DNA of 64,000 nt from an uncultured Treponema sp. (GTDB taxonomy: Bacteria; Spirochaetota; Spirochaetia; Treponematales; Treponemataceae). Each line of letters begins with the position of its first letter. The stretch's first letter is position 1. Positions 18,941 to 28,538 of the stretch are shown in pieces. Below the pieces are notes generated by a model, which ran no database searches, was not told the DNA's origin, and saw only the letters and a list, made by a program, of their open reading frames with translations. Made by a program: the position numbers and the translations under genes. The DNA lies in assembly GCA_947166355.1 (NCBI GenBank), contig CAMVDX010000014.1:1-64000 (forward strand). The letters run 5' to 3'.

Positions 18941-19765
18941 TTATTTTTCGAGAGTAAAAGTTACACCTTCCGTCTTTTTTGGTAAATACGAAAGCTCTGT
19001 AAGATATTCTATATCAGTTTTATTTTGAATTTTATTTTCAATATCTTCCAGTGTGAACTGATTTTTTGAAGTTACCATAATAAAACATTCAAAATCCGGT
19101 GCGTTATCCAGCTCGTAAGAAAAGTCGAGCGGAGTTTCATCACTACGATGAATGAGTTGAGCAGCTTCCCAGCCAGTTTCAGGGAAATGTCGTGTAATAT
19201 TACCGTTTCCGTCTACACTGAAAATAATTCCGTATTCATCTGAACCGGCATTATAAGTAATTTGAATTACATCTCCTGGTTTTGCAAAATCTCCGTTGTT
19301 AAGAGCCTGAATTTCGCGGCCTTTCTGGCGGTAAAGGTTGATTGCTGGTGTAGAAGCATCAGATGCTACAATATTTCCTTTTACACGTTCTGTAGGAGCA
19401 GAGTGGCTTGAAAGCTTAGAGTTTTTAAGCCCTGCCGGAATCAGTATTGCAGCTAAAAGAACGGCTGCGGCAGCATAAGATAAAATTCGGGTTGCAGGGA
19501 AATGTAAAATATTTGATTTTTCTTTGAAAGTAACTGAAGTTGCCGGGCTGGCAGAGTTTGTTGAATTAATTGAATTACGAGCGAGCTTACCTGCAACGGC
19601 TGCTCTCATAGCCTGTACGGAATATTTGCTAAGAATATCCTCATCAGATTTTTTAAGATTATCTAATTCGGCTTCTATGTTTTCTTTTCCATAAAGTGAG
19701 TAGAAATTTTTTGCATCAAGTTCAGAGTTTTTAATTTCCTCTAAAATTCTAGTTGGAATGGCCAT
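18941..19765 (-). CDS. Single-TM anti-sigma-like protein with DUF4384-like extracytoplasmic region
   Basis: TM ILSYAAAAVLLAAILIPAG; FAKPGDVIQITYNAGSDEYGIIFSVDGNGNITRHFPE; adjacent to sigma gene. Confidence 0.6.
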   Translation of the reverse strand: MAIPTRILEEIKNSELDAKNFYSLYGKENIEAELDNLKKSDEDILSKYSVQAMRAAVAGKLARNSINSTNSASPATSVTFKEKSNILHFPATRILSYAAAAVLLAAILIPAGLKNSKLSSHSAPTERVKGNIVASDASTPAINLYRQKGREIQALNNGDFAKPGDVIQITYNAGSDEYGIIFSVDGNGNITRHFPETGWEAAQLIHRSDETPLDFSYELDNAPDFECFIMVTSKNQFTLEDIENKIQNKTDIEYLTELSYLPKKTEGVTFTLEK

Positions 19766-19766
19766 A

Positions 19767-20255
19767 TTACATCATGCCTCCTGCATATTCCTTAAGTTTT
19801 TCCAGACGTTTTCTAATTCCGGAAACAGACATTTTCATTTTTTTGGATGTTTCTTCAAGAGTGTAGCCGTCAACATAATGTAAAATTGCAATCTGTCGGT
19901 CTTTGGTGTCACGTTCTGAAAAAATGCAATCCAGAAGAATCGAAGTTTCAATTTTCTCTGTTCCTTCTGAACTTGCACTGTCTTCAACAATTTCTGCAAT
20001 TACATCAAATTCAGGTCCATTACGCAGTTTGTCAGAACGAATTTTATTCAGACAGATATTTGTTGCCATAGTGTACAGAAGGCTTGAACAAACGTTAGTA
20101 ATTTTTTCCTTCCGTTCAATAAGGCGAACAAAAACATCCTGCATGGCATCAAGAGCCTTTTCTTCATTCTTAAGAAGAAAGCGGCATCGTCTGAGTACCA
20201 TAGGACCAAACTGGCGGTATAGATTATCAAAATCATCCATCGACAAAGTTTTCAT
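19767..20255 (-). CDS. ECF-type RNA polymerase sigma factor
   Basis: Sigma-70 r2 (ALDAMQDVFVRLIE...ATNICLNKIRS) and r4 HTH (HYVDGYTLEETSKKMKMSVSGIRKRLEKLK). Confidence 0.85.
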   Translation of the reverse strand: MKTLSMDDFDNLYRQFGPMVLRRCRFLLKNEEKALDAMQDVFVRLIERKEKITNVCSSLLYTMATNICLNKIRSDKLRNGPEFDVIAEIVEDSASSEGTEKIETSILLDCIFSERDTKDRQIAILHYVDGYTLEETSKKMKMSVSGIRKRLEKLKEYAGGMM

Positions 20256-20323
20256 TGTACAATTATTCCTGTCATTAAGTTTAACAGATGAGAATGGGAA
20301 AAGTGTTACAAGCCTATAAAAAA

Positions 20324-20404
20324 AAATCCGTTAAAAAACGAGCCGAAAGGGTCGTTTTAGGATTTTCCACAAAATGGCTCAGAGGCAAGCTGTGCTTGCC
20401 GACT
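20324..20404. repeat. Dispersed palindromic element, family D (nested GNRA-loop hairpin plus ggcaagctgtgcttgcc hairpin)
   Basis: aatccgttaaaaaacgagccgaaagggtcgttttaggatt...cagaggcaagctgtgcttgccgactt; related copies at 36822-36904 and 53538-53584. Confidence 0.85.
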
Positions 20405-21253
20405 TTAATAATTATTCAGCGTAAGTCCTGTATATGTCTTAGCGTATTCATCGCCTGCGCTGCGTATAACTTTCTCCATCTCTTCTGTAAGATGTTTAGC
20501 GGCAATTGTATCAGAAAGATTTTTATAGTTTTCTATATGAATTACCGGCAGCATTTTTATATCATACAGATATTTTTCTAGGTGATTATAAGACCAGAGC
20601 GGATCGTATTTTCCAAGACCATATTTATCGCTTCCGCCAATGAATAATGGCTGAACATCACAACCGCAGTATAATGCAATTCTGGCCGCTCCCTTTTTGT
20701 AATTATTGCGACCAATACGAGGTGAACGTGTTCCTTCTGGAAATACAATTACATTACAGCCCTTATCAATGAGTTTTTTACATTCAACAAGTACATCATT
20801 AAAATCTGTTGTATTTGTAATATAGGCCTGTTTAATTACACCACGGAGCGGAGTATGTGTAAGGCTTCCGCGAACAATACAGGTTGAATTAGGCACAAGA
20901 GACATAATGTAAACAAAATCCAGCAGAGAAGGATGGTTTGCTATTATGACTTTGCTGTGAATATTTCTGAAGGCCTGTTTATCTTCGACTTTAAGAATTG
21001 AAGATCTGCAAATATGAAGGTTTTTTAAAAAAACTCTGAAAGTATGAGAAACATAGGCGCGGGCAATTATGCCGAAATCCTTTTTATGAAGAGTAAAGAG
21101 TCTGATAAATGGAAATACAAAAATCGCAAGAAAGACTGCACCAAGTCCAAAAAATAGAATTGCGCCTATCTTAGAAATGCAACAATAAATATAAATAAAA
21201 ATGTTTTTAATTTTTGGCTGCTTGCTTTTGTAACTAATCTCACTCTTACTCAT
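20405..21253 (-). CDS. 1-acyl-sn-glycerol-3-phosphate acyltransferase (PlsC-like)
   Basis: NHPSLLDF (HX4D variant) and VFPEGTRSP motifs. Confidence 0.85.
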   Translation of the reverse strand: MSKSEISYKSKQPKIKNIFIYIYCCISKIGAILFFGLGAVFLAIFVFPFIRLFTLHKKDFGIIARAYVSHTFRVFLKNLHICRSSILKVEDKQAFRNIHSKVIIANHPSLLDFVYIMSLVPNSTCIVRGSLTHTPLRGVIKQAYITNTTDFNDVLVECKKLIDKGCNVIVFPEGTRSPRIGRNNYKKGAARIALYCGCDVQPLFIGGSDKYGLGKYDPLWSYNHLEKYLYDIKMLPVIHIENYKNLSDTIAAKHLTEEMEKVIRSAGDEYAKTYTGLTLNNY

Positions 21254-21277
21254 AAGACTCTAATTAAACACTTCAGA

Positions 21278-21955
21278 CTATTTCAACAAAAAATGAAGAA
21301 ACTCAACAGGGGATTTTCCGACATCCGAAAAATCATCCAGACAAACACTATTATCTTTTTTATCCGTACTTACAACACAGGCATAAGCCAGCGGAATATT
21401 TTCTTGAGGTCGCTTGTCTCCATAAACTTCGGGAACAAGCTCATCGGCATAAACCAGAATGATTTCTTTTTCAGTTCCGGCAAGCACTGGGGCTACAGCT
21501 GCCTTAAAAGCCTCTGAAAAATCATTGTTTGAAGGATATAAGACAGAATAACCGCCTTTTAAGCCGAATGCAAGAGTAGCAGAAGAAACTGGCGTATTAA
21601 AAACAGAAAGAGAAAAACCTGCCGGTAAAATCATTCCGTCTTCAATAATACCCTTATTTATAGTAAATTCGCGTTCAATTTCGCCGCGCAGTGAAATAAA
21701 CACAAGCTTAGTTTCTTTGGAAATATTTGTTTTTTCCAGAAGACTATGTATTACATGCACCGTCATCTTTGTAATCTGCGAAAGACGGCGGCGGAAAAGC
21801 GGGTCAGTATATTCCAGCTTTGGAGATTCTTTAATCTGTTCTATCTGAGCATCACCAGAGAGCCAGCTTTGCCATAACTGTTCGTCATCTGCAAGGCCGG
21901 GAGCCCATTTAGAAATGCCAGAAATATAAATTTCCTTCATAGTATCCATTGTCAT
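21278..21955 (-). CDS. Ketosynthase-like N-terminal domain protein (chain-length-factor-like, Ketoacyl-synt_2 type)
   Basis: Short KS-like fold, no visible catalytic Cys; position next to PlsC/ACP genes as in aryl polyene clusters. Confidence 0.6.
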   Translation of the reverse strand: MTMDTMKEIYISGISKWAPGLADDEQLWQSWLSGDAQIEQIKESPKLEYTDPLFRRRLSQITKMTVHVIHSLLEKTNISKETKLVFISLRGEIEREFTINKGIIEDGMILPAGFSLSVFNTPVSSATLAFGLKGGYSVLYPSNNDFSEAFKAAVAPVLAGTEKEIILVYADELVPEVYGDKRPQENIPLAYACVVSTDKKDNSVCLDDFSDVGKSPVEFLHFLLK

Positions 21956-22016
21956 TCCAAATTTGTTTCGGAATCTCTATTACTAGATGCTGAAACAGTT
22001 CAGCATGACAGTATTT

Positions 22017-23135
22017 TTAGGCTTTCTTGAAACACAAGAGAGAATAAGCATTACTTCCCAGATTATGATGAGCACAATCAAGTTTAAAGCCTGCTTCTTC
22101 AATTGCGTCTACCAGTTCCTGATAGCGGTACATCTTGCTGTTTCCGTTTGCAATACAGGTAAAATAAAGTGAAGTTCCCATCAAAGAATAAGAGCTTGCT
22201 TCAAACTTCTGCTTGTCCCAGAGAGGCTCCAGAACCCAAACGTTAGTATCAGGAGTTGCAGCCTCGTGAACCTTCTTTAAAATCTTAGTAATCTGGTGCA
22301 GGCTAAAGCAGTCAAGGAACTGACTCATCCATACAGCATCAGGGTTGGCCGGGAGCTTTGTTGATTCTTCAAGTACGTTACCCATAGAAAAATCTACGCG
22401 GTCTGCAAAGCCTGCTTCAGCAGCATTTTTCTTTGCAACATTAGCCTGACCCGGCAAATCACAGATAGTCATTTTAACATCAGGATCGTAGCGGCAGCAG
22501 GTTAAAGACCACTTACCAGTGTTTCCACCAATGTCCAGAATATGTTTTGGTTTTTTAGCAAACACAATAGGAAGAGCTTCCGGGAATGCAATATCAGAAT
22601 AAAAATGGTCAAATTCAAACCAGGATTTTTTAGGCTGATCCGGCAAAGTAGAAAGAGCTTCGTAAACAGTAACCCATTTATCACCAAAAACCTTAAGTCC
22701 TTCTGGCTTACCGTTTTTAATTGACTTTTCGAGATCCCACGCACCTTCATAACAGATGTCGTTTGTAAACCAGAAGTTTACGCGGGTTAAATCATCCTCC
22801 AGAAGCATCCAGCCGATTTTACCGAGCTTATATTTTTCACTCTTCGGGTCAGATTCAGAATCTTCTGTAAGCTTAATAACGTTCATTCCAAGGGCCATTT
22901 CACAAAGAACGCCTACTCCATATTCAGAAAGGCCAGTTTTTTCAGCAAGTGCGGCGCGGGTAATACCATCATCACCAGCGTCTTCAATAGCCTTCATAAT
23001 GCCAAGGTTAAGCATTGTCTTAATTGCCTGAAAAGCCAGAGGGGCAAAAGCAATTTTCTGTGCTTCAAATTTTGCGTCTACAGCGCGCAAATCATCTTTC
23101 TTGTATTTTTCAATATCAAAATAAGCTTTATCCAT
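22017..23135 (-). CDS. SAM-dependent O-methyltransferase-like protein
   Basis: N-terminal winged helix (EKTGLSEYGVGVLCEMAL); HILDIGGNTGKWSL; MTICDLPGQ. Confidence 0.82.
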   Translation of the reverse strand: MDKAYFDIEKYKKDDLRAVDAKFEAQKIAFAPLAFQAIKTMLNLGIMKAIEDAGDDGITRAALAEKTGLSEYGVGVLCEMALGMNVIKLTEDSESDPKSEKYKLGKIGWMLLEDDLTRVNFWFTNDICYEGAWDLEKSIKNGKPEGLKVFGDKWVTVYEALSTLPDQPKKSWFEFDHFYSDIAFPEALPIVFAKKPKHILDIGGNTGKWSLTCCRYDPDVKMTICDLPGQANVAKKNAAEAGFADRVDFSMGNVLEESTKLPANPDAVWMSQFLDCFSLHQITKILKKVHEAATPDTNVWVLEPLWDKQKFEASSYSLMGTSLYFTCIANGNSKMYRYQELVDAIEEAGFKLDCAHHNLGSNAYSLLCFKKA

Positions 23136-23214
23136 AGCGTTTAAAGTATACTATATTAATGGATTTTTCAAGGAGTGCGGAATCCCGCCCTACTCCTCAA
23201 CCACCTGCGGTGTT

Positions 23215-23300
23215 TTCGGCTACCCCACCCAGCGGGGGCAAAACACCCCGACATCGAGCCCCCGCAACGCCCAGTTTAAGGCATACAGATTAGCATTTGT
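23215..23300. repeat. Left inverted copy of GC-rich dispersed element (family G)
   Basis: Reverse complement ctgtatgcc...gggcgttgcgggggctcgatgtcggggtgttttgcccccgc...ggggtagccga matches 25225-25305. Confidence 0.8.
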
Positions 23301-23304
23301 AGGA

Positions 23305-24138
23305 CTAGCAGATACTTCCTTGTACTGTAATCTTTTCGGCAAACGATTCTACAGGAATATTAAGAAGTTCAGCTATTCTTTCCGGAGTATACTTTCCATC
23401 TGCAAGAAGAGCTTTTGCGTCTTCTACGGCTTTCTGCTGTTCGCCTTCTCTCTTTGCGATGCGTATAATGTCCTGGTCATGTAAATTCATAGCGGCGTAA
23501 TCACTCCTGAATTCTTCATTCTCTTTAATCTTTGCAACAAGACTGGAAAGACGTTTTGAAAAATCATCTTCCCCGGGTTCATTGGTGTTTATGAAGTGAA
23601 GGAAAGCCCGGATTTTTTCATCCGTTTCCTTTTCATAAGCACTTGAATTATAAATCACTTTGAGAGAATTGTCATTCAAATTTACCTTACTGTTTTCTTC
23701 GCAGATGTTTCTGAAGGTGTAGCACGGTAAGCCGTAATAGTTTTCATTTTCGTCCATAAAAGGGTCATCCTTACAGATGAAAAGTATGTAGCTGTCTTTC
23801 AGCTGAACATAATCCTGTCCTTTCATAAGGCTGTCCATATTCAGCATGGATTCATAATAACGAATCCGTTTTCCGAGGGCTTCCATAGGGTAAGACTGGA
23901 TTTCAATATCAATGACTTTGTCTGAATCTTTGATATAAACATCAAGCCGGACTCCTTTGCTTGTATAATAGGGAGCGATTATTTTTTCGAGTTCGGGATA
24001 CTCAACATGATTTACCTTGATATGAAGCAGCCGTTCTACGAGTTCGGTACAGACTTCCGGGTCTTGCAGGACTTTCTGAAACATCCAGTCATCACTGAAA
24101 GTGAGTTCATCAAATAATTTTGGCATAAAAACCTCCAC
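23305..24138 (-). CDS. Rpn-family recombination-promoting nuclease / PD-(D/E)XK putative transposase
   Basis: MPKLFDELTFSDDWMFQKVLQDPEVCTELVERLL; VRLDVYIKDSDKVIDIEIQ; GKRIRYYESMLNMDSLMKGQDY. Confidence 0.87.
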   Translation of the reverse strand: MEVFMPKLFDELTFSDDWMFQKVLQDPEVCTELVERLLHIKVNHVEYPELEKIIAPYYTSKGVRLDVYIKDSDKVIDIEIQSYPMEALGKRIRYYESMLNMDSLMKGQDYVQLKDSYILFICKDDPFMDENENYYGLPCYTFRNICEENSKVNLNDNSLKVIYNSSAYEKETDEKIRAFLHFINTNEPGEDDFSKRLSSLVAKIKENEEFRSDYAAMNLHDQDIIRIAKREGEQQKAVEDAKALLADGKYTPERIAELLNIPVESFAEKITVQGSIC

Positions 24139-24253
24139 ATATAATAAATGCCAAAAAATTCGATTTCAGACAAAAATTCAGTAAAAAAGTGAAAAAAAAG
24201 TTAAATTGTTTGGAAATAAGCAGAAATTGCCTGTACAATTAAACTATAATTAA

Positions 24254-24421
24254 GTTGGAAAAGGACAGAAGCCTGCTTGGAGCATCAAAAAAGGAATAAC
24301 GTCACTAAATAATCCTCATTATCAATTTATAGATAATGAGGGAAATGTTATATGGGATCCTTATTATGAAGTTCCAGTAGAAATGACTCAAACAGAGATT
24401 CTTAAAGTTTATACTTTTTAG
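24254..24421 (+). pseudogene. Candidate orphan toxin C-terminal tip fragment (55 aa, no start codon)
   Basis: Open frame VGKGQKPAWSIKKGITSLNNPHYQFIDNEGNVIWDPYYEVPVEMTQTEILKVYTF* directly before an exported-protein gene. Confidence 0.5.
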
Positions 24422-24432
24422 AGGTGAATTAA

Positions 24433-25143
24433 ATGAAGAAAGTTACTTTTCTTATTATTTTATTAAATGTTTCGCTTCTTTTTGGATATGACTTACGCGG
24501 GTATTGGGGGTTGAATGTTTTAACTCCGGAAAATATGAAATATAAACATGAGAATGTTTCTTGGGGGATAAGTAAAACTTATGAAACAGAAGATGGTTTT
24601 TTGATTGATATCAACGATAAAGACTGTTTTTTAAGGTTTAAAAGATGGGGAAAAATTCCCATCGATGAAATAATTGAATCTGATAATTCAATCATTATTC
24701 GGTTTAATTGGAAAGAGAAATCTTCATATATAGAATTTAGCATTATAACTGAATACGAAATGTATATAAAATCAATGAACACAACTTTTGGCATTCCAAA
24801 TGGATTAAATAACAGATTCTTTAAGCTTGAAGGTCCTGAGAATTCTATATCATATCCTGTCATGGGAAAAATCCTTAATAAACAGAATCTAACATGGTGC
24901 GGTTCGTATCTTGGAATATTACCGGAAAACTTATTAGTTACAATTATTTATATTTCTAATACTTCGAGAATATCAGACATATCTGATAAAAAGCAGTTAA
25001 TTATTCGGGTTAATGAAAATGAATTAATCGATTTTTCTGATGAATATTACAAAAAATTCAAATTAGAAAGAAAGAATACATATGTTTATGGTGAAATCAA
25101 GTTATCTGATATTATAATTGAAAACAATTTCGAAATATATTAG
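24433..25143 (+). CDS. Exported protein, candidate orphan immunity protein
   Basis: Signal peptide MKKVTFLIILLNVSLLFG; 11 nt after the tip fragment stop; AT-rich; same layout as 15305-15898. Confidence 0.5.
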   Translation: MKKVTFLIILLNVSLLFGYDLRGYWGLNVLTPENMKYKHENVSWGISKTYETEDGFLIDINDKDCFLRFKRWGKIPIDEIIESDNSIIIRFNWKEKSSYIEFSIITEYEMYIKSMNTTFGIPNGLNNRFFKLEGPENSISYPVMGKILNKQNLTWCGSYLGILPENLLVTIIYISNTSRISDISDKKQLIIRVNENELIDFSDEYYKKFKLERKNTYVYGEIKLSDIIIENNFEIY

Positions 25144-25219
25144 AGATTGTTTTTTATAACTAACTATTAGAAAGTTCTTAAAGTACATTATTTGAGTAAC
25201 AACCTATATCCCACAAATG

Positions 25220-25305
25220 ATAATTTGTATGCTCACTGATTGGGGCGTTGCGGGGGTGGCGCAATGTCGGAGGATTTTGCCCCCGCAGAGGGGGTAGCGG
25301 ACAAG
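25220..25305. repeat. Right inverted copy of GC-rich dispersed element (family G)
   Basis: ttgtatgctcactgattggggcgttgcgggggtggcgcaatgtcggaggattttgcccccgcagagggggtagcgga. Confidence 0.8.
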
Positions 25306-25474
25306 ACCGGAACGAACGAAGTGAGCGAGGACTTGGGAGCGAGGGGGAGACTTCCCCCATCCTATGTATTTTTTTTTCTGAAAAAACAACAAAATCTGTT
25401 CATATTGCTTTTTTTATTCTTATTTAATAAAATAGTACGAATAATAAAATAAATGTTATCATTAGGGAAAGAAT

Positions 25475-25732
25475 ATGGAACAGTTGAAAAACGAGATAAA
25501 GGAAGTTATTATCTCATCGCTCCAGCTCGAAGATATTAAGCCGGAAAATATTGTAGATTCTGAGCCGCTTTTCGGTGAAGGTCTCGGACTTGATTCTATT
25601 GATGCTCTTGAGCTTGGAGTAGCACTTAAAAAGAAGTTCGGTGTTAAATTTTCTGCAGAGAGCGGAGAAAATAAGAAGCACTTTGCTTCTGTAAATGCAC
25701 TGGCTGATTATATTACAGCTCAGAAAGCTTAA
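25475..25732 (+). CDS. Acyl carrier protein
   Basis: Phosphopantetheine site GLGLDSIDALELGVALKKKFGV. Confidence 0.92.
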   Translation: MEQLKNEIKEVIISSLQLEDIKPENIVDSEPLFGEGLGLDSIDALELGVALKKKFGVKFSAESGENKKHFASVNALADYITAQKA

Positions 25733-25763
25733 GTAATTAAACAAATTTTAGAAGGAGATTTGT

Positions 25764-26015
25764 ATGTCTAAAGATGAAATTTTTGACAAGCTTAAAGGTA
25801 TTTTGGTTTCAGAATTCGAGCTTGACGAAGGTGATGTAACTCCTGATGCACTTCTTGGAGATGATTTGGATTTGGATTCTATCGATTCTATTGACCTTAT
25901 CGTAAAAATGAAGGAATTTATGCCTGCTGATAAGGGAAATGTTGATCCATCAATTTTCAAGACTGTAAAGACTGTTCAGGATGTAGTTGATGCCCTTGTT
26001 CCATACATGGCATAA
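25764..26015 (+). CDS. Acyl carrier protein (second)
   Basis: DDLDLDSIDSIDLIVKMKEF. Confidence 0.9.
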   Translation: MSKDEIFDKLKGILVSEFELDEGDVTPDALLGDDLDLDSIDSIDLIVKMKEFMPADKGNVDPSIFKTVKTVQDVVDALVPYMA

Positions 26016-26031
26016 GGGAAACTAAAGACTG

Positions 26032-28047
26032 ATGAGAAAATTCCTTAAGGCGCTTTTTTATGTTATTGCGGCCGTTTATCCAATCCTTGTTTTTACACTG
26101 CTTGTAGTGTTCAAGGTGGAAACAAAGATTCTTTCTTTGTGTATTATTGCGCTGGCGGCGGCATTCTTTTTAAGTGCTACAGGAAGCAGAAAGACCGGGG
26201 ATAAAAAAGGTGCTTTGGACTGGAAGCCGCTTCTTAGTTCTGTGCTTTTTTTGGCTGCCGGTCTTTTTTGTTTTATTACTGGAAAAGAGTTTTTTATTAA
26301 GCTGTATTCTGTTGTAATAAATCTTACTCTTCTTGTAGTTTTTGGCAGCACGCTTTTTCTTCAGCCGAATATTATTTTTAGATTTGCAACTCTTGCAGAC
26401 AAATCTATTCTCGGCTCTTCCTATGAAAATCAAGTTAAGTTATACTGTAGAAATGTTACTATAATATGGTGCTGTTTTTTTATAATAAACGGCAGCATAT
26501 CGGCTTACACAACATTTTTCTGCAGCCGCGAAGTATGGGCGCTTTATAACGGCGGTATTTCGTATGTGCTGATGGGAACTTTGTTTGTTGTAGAATATAT
26601 TATTAGAAAACTGGTGGACGCAAAAATGATTAAGGCTTATCCGATTTCAAAATTTAAGGCTGATTCGCGAAAGGATGATTATGTTCTCTGTTATGAAGAT
26701 ACCTGGACAGGTGGTGCAGACAAAGCTGCCCGTTATAAAACCTGGAAGGACTTTCTGATTGATACAGCAAAGATGCGTCGTTTTATTGAATCGACTGGTG
26801 CAGATGAATTTATTCTTCATTGTGAAGATTACTGGTATTTTCTGTGTACCTTTGTAGCGCTTTTGCAGTGTCAGAAGGCAGCGTACCTTACGCAAAATAT
26901 TACTTCTAATTTTATGACAGATGTGAGAAAGTCTGGCATGGCTTTTTTGACAGATCAGAAAATTTCTGAACCGGATGCTCCTGGACTTAGCAATGCGGTT
27001 TCTATTCCGAAGGTGATTGAAGAGAGTGCGGAGCCGGAGGAAGCTGAGTTCCGTACTACTCCAGAGATTAATGGTGAAACAACAAGGATTTTCCTTTTTA
27101 CTTCGGGCAGTACAGGTAAGCCTAAAGCTGTTCCTCAGCGCATGAAGGAATTTGAAGAAGATAATGCTTTTATTATTTCTAAATGGGGAAAAGAAATTAC
27201 TGAGCGTAAGCTTGTTACTACGGTAAGTCAGCATCATATTTATGGATTTTTGTTTGGTATTTCTTTGCCGTTTACTTTGGGAACTCCATTCCGCAGAAAC
27301 CGTGTTGAGTTCCCGGAGGAGTTTGAAAAACTAACAGACGTTAGTTATATTATTATTGCGACTCCGGCCTTTTTGAAGCGAACGGTTGAAGTTGAAGATA
27401 AGCTTTCTATGAAAAATGTCTGGATTTTTACAAGTGGCGGCGCAGTTTCTCCTGAGCTTGCGGTTCAGACTGAAAAGGTTTTCGGCTTCTGTCCGCTTGA
27501 GGTTTATGGTTCTACTGAGACCTCGGGAATTGCTTATCGCCAGCAGAATAAAGACAAGCTTGTATGGACTCCGTTTGATAATGCTAAAATCTGGCTTGGT
27601 GATGATGGATGTCTGAGAATTATTTCGCCTTATATTAAGAACCCGGAAGGTTTTGCTACTGCCGACCTTGCTGAAATTTTTGAAGATGGCCGCTTCCTTC
27701 TTAAGGGCCGTTCGGACTCTATCGTAAAAATCGAAGAAAAACGAATTTCTATGACTGAGGTAGAAGGTCGACTTTTGGAAACTGGTCTTGTTGAAGATGT
27801 AAAGGTTGTTGCATTGAGCAATGATGTGCGCCAGTATCTTGCGGCTGCTGTGGTTTTGAACGAAAAAGGCCGCGAGCAGTTTAAGGACACAGAAAAGTTT
27901 AAGATAAACCGTTACTTTCATAACTTTTTGATGAAGTATTTTGAGAATGTTGTAATTCCAAAGAAGTGGCGTTTTATGGATAAATTACCGACAGACGTTC
28001 AGGGAAAGAAACATAAGCTTGAGATTATGGCGTTGTTTGAAAATTAA
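26032..28047 (+). CDS. Membrane-anchored AMP-dependent acyl/aryl ligase
   Basis: N-terminal TM segments; LFTSGSTGKPKAVPQ; VYGSTETSGIAYRQ; KGRSDSIVKIEEKRIS. Confidence 0.85.
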   Translation: MRKFLKALFYVIAAVYPILVFTLLVVFKVETKILSLCIIALAAAFFLSATGSRKTGDKKGALDWKPLLSSVLFLAAGLFCFITGKEFFIKLYSVVINLTLLVVFGSTLFLQPNIIFRFATLADKSILGSSYENQVKLYCRNVTIIWCCFFIINGSISAYTTFFCSREVWALYNGGISYVLMGTLFVVEYIIRKLVDAKMIKAYPISKFKADSRKDDYVLCYEDTWTGGADKAARYKTWKDFLIDTAKMRRFIESTGADEFILHCEDYWYFLCTFVALLQCQKAAYLTQNITSNFMTDVRKSGMAFLTDQKISEPDAPGLSNAVSIPKVIEESAEPEEAEFRTTPEINGETTRIFLFTSGSTGKPKAVPQRMKEFEEDNAFIISKWGKEITERKLVTTVSQHHIYGFLFGISLPFTLGTPFRRNRVEFPEEFEKLTDVSYIIIATPAFLKRTVEVEDKLSMKNVWIFTSGGAVSPELAVQTEKVFGFCPLEVYGSTETSGIAYRQQNKDKLVWTPFDNAKIWLGDDGCLRIISPYIKNPEGFATADLAEIFEDGRFLLKGRSDSIVKIEEKRISMTEVEGRLLETGLVEDVKVVALSNDVRQYLAAAVVLNEKGREQFKDTEKFKINRYFHNFLMKYFENVVIPKKWRFMDKLPTDVQGKKHKLEIMALFEN

Positions 28048-28049
28048 CC

Positions 28050-28120
28050 GTCATTGCGAGGCGAAGCCGAAGCAATCCATTAATATAGATTGCTTCGCAC
28101 TGCGTGCTCGCAATGACGGG
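28050..28120. repeat. Dispersed palindromic repeat, family A (gtcattgcgag...gcaatcc)
   Basis: ccgtcattgcgaggcgaagccgaagcaatcc...gattgcttcgcactgcgtgctcgcaatgacgg. Confidence 0.88.
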
Positions 28121-28137
28121 AAGGCAAGGAGTTTTTA

Positions 28138-28505
28138 TGAATTTTAATGATCATGATATAAAAGATGAAACTATTGTAAACAAAGGTGAAAATACTCTGG
28201 CTTTGGAATTTGTGATTCCGGCGAGCAGCGATTTTTTTGACGGGCATTTTCCTCAGTATAAGCTGCTGCCGGCGGTTGCTCAGTTTGAGATTATCACTCG
28301 TTTTTCACGAAAATATTTTTCAACGCAGCGTTATGTTCCAAGTATCAGAAGAATTAAGTTTTCTGCACCGATTAAGCCGGGAACTAAGATTCATCTGGAG
28401 CTGGAGAAAAAAGTTGATAAGAAGTCTGTAAGCTTTAATATGGCTGATGCGAATGTCGAAGGCAAGGTTTATTCTTCCGGAGCATTTAATTATTTAGATG
28501 AATAA
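28138..28505 (+). CDS. 3-hydroxyacyl-ACP dehydratase-like hotdog protein (ApeI/FabZ-like)
   Basis: FVIPASSDFFDGHFPQYKLLPAVAQFEI; ORF track start 28104, ATG at 28138 more likely. Confidence 0.78.
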
Positions 28506-28538
28506 AAAAGATTTAAAAAAAGGTGGTAATAATTTACT

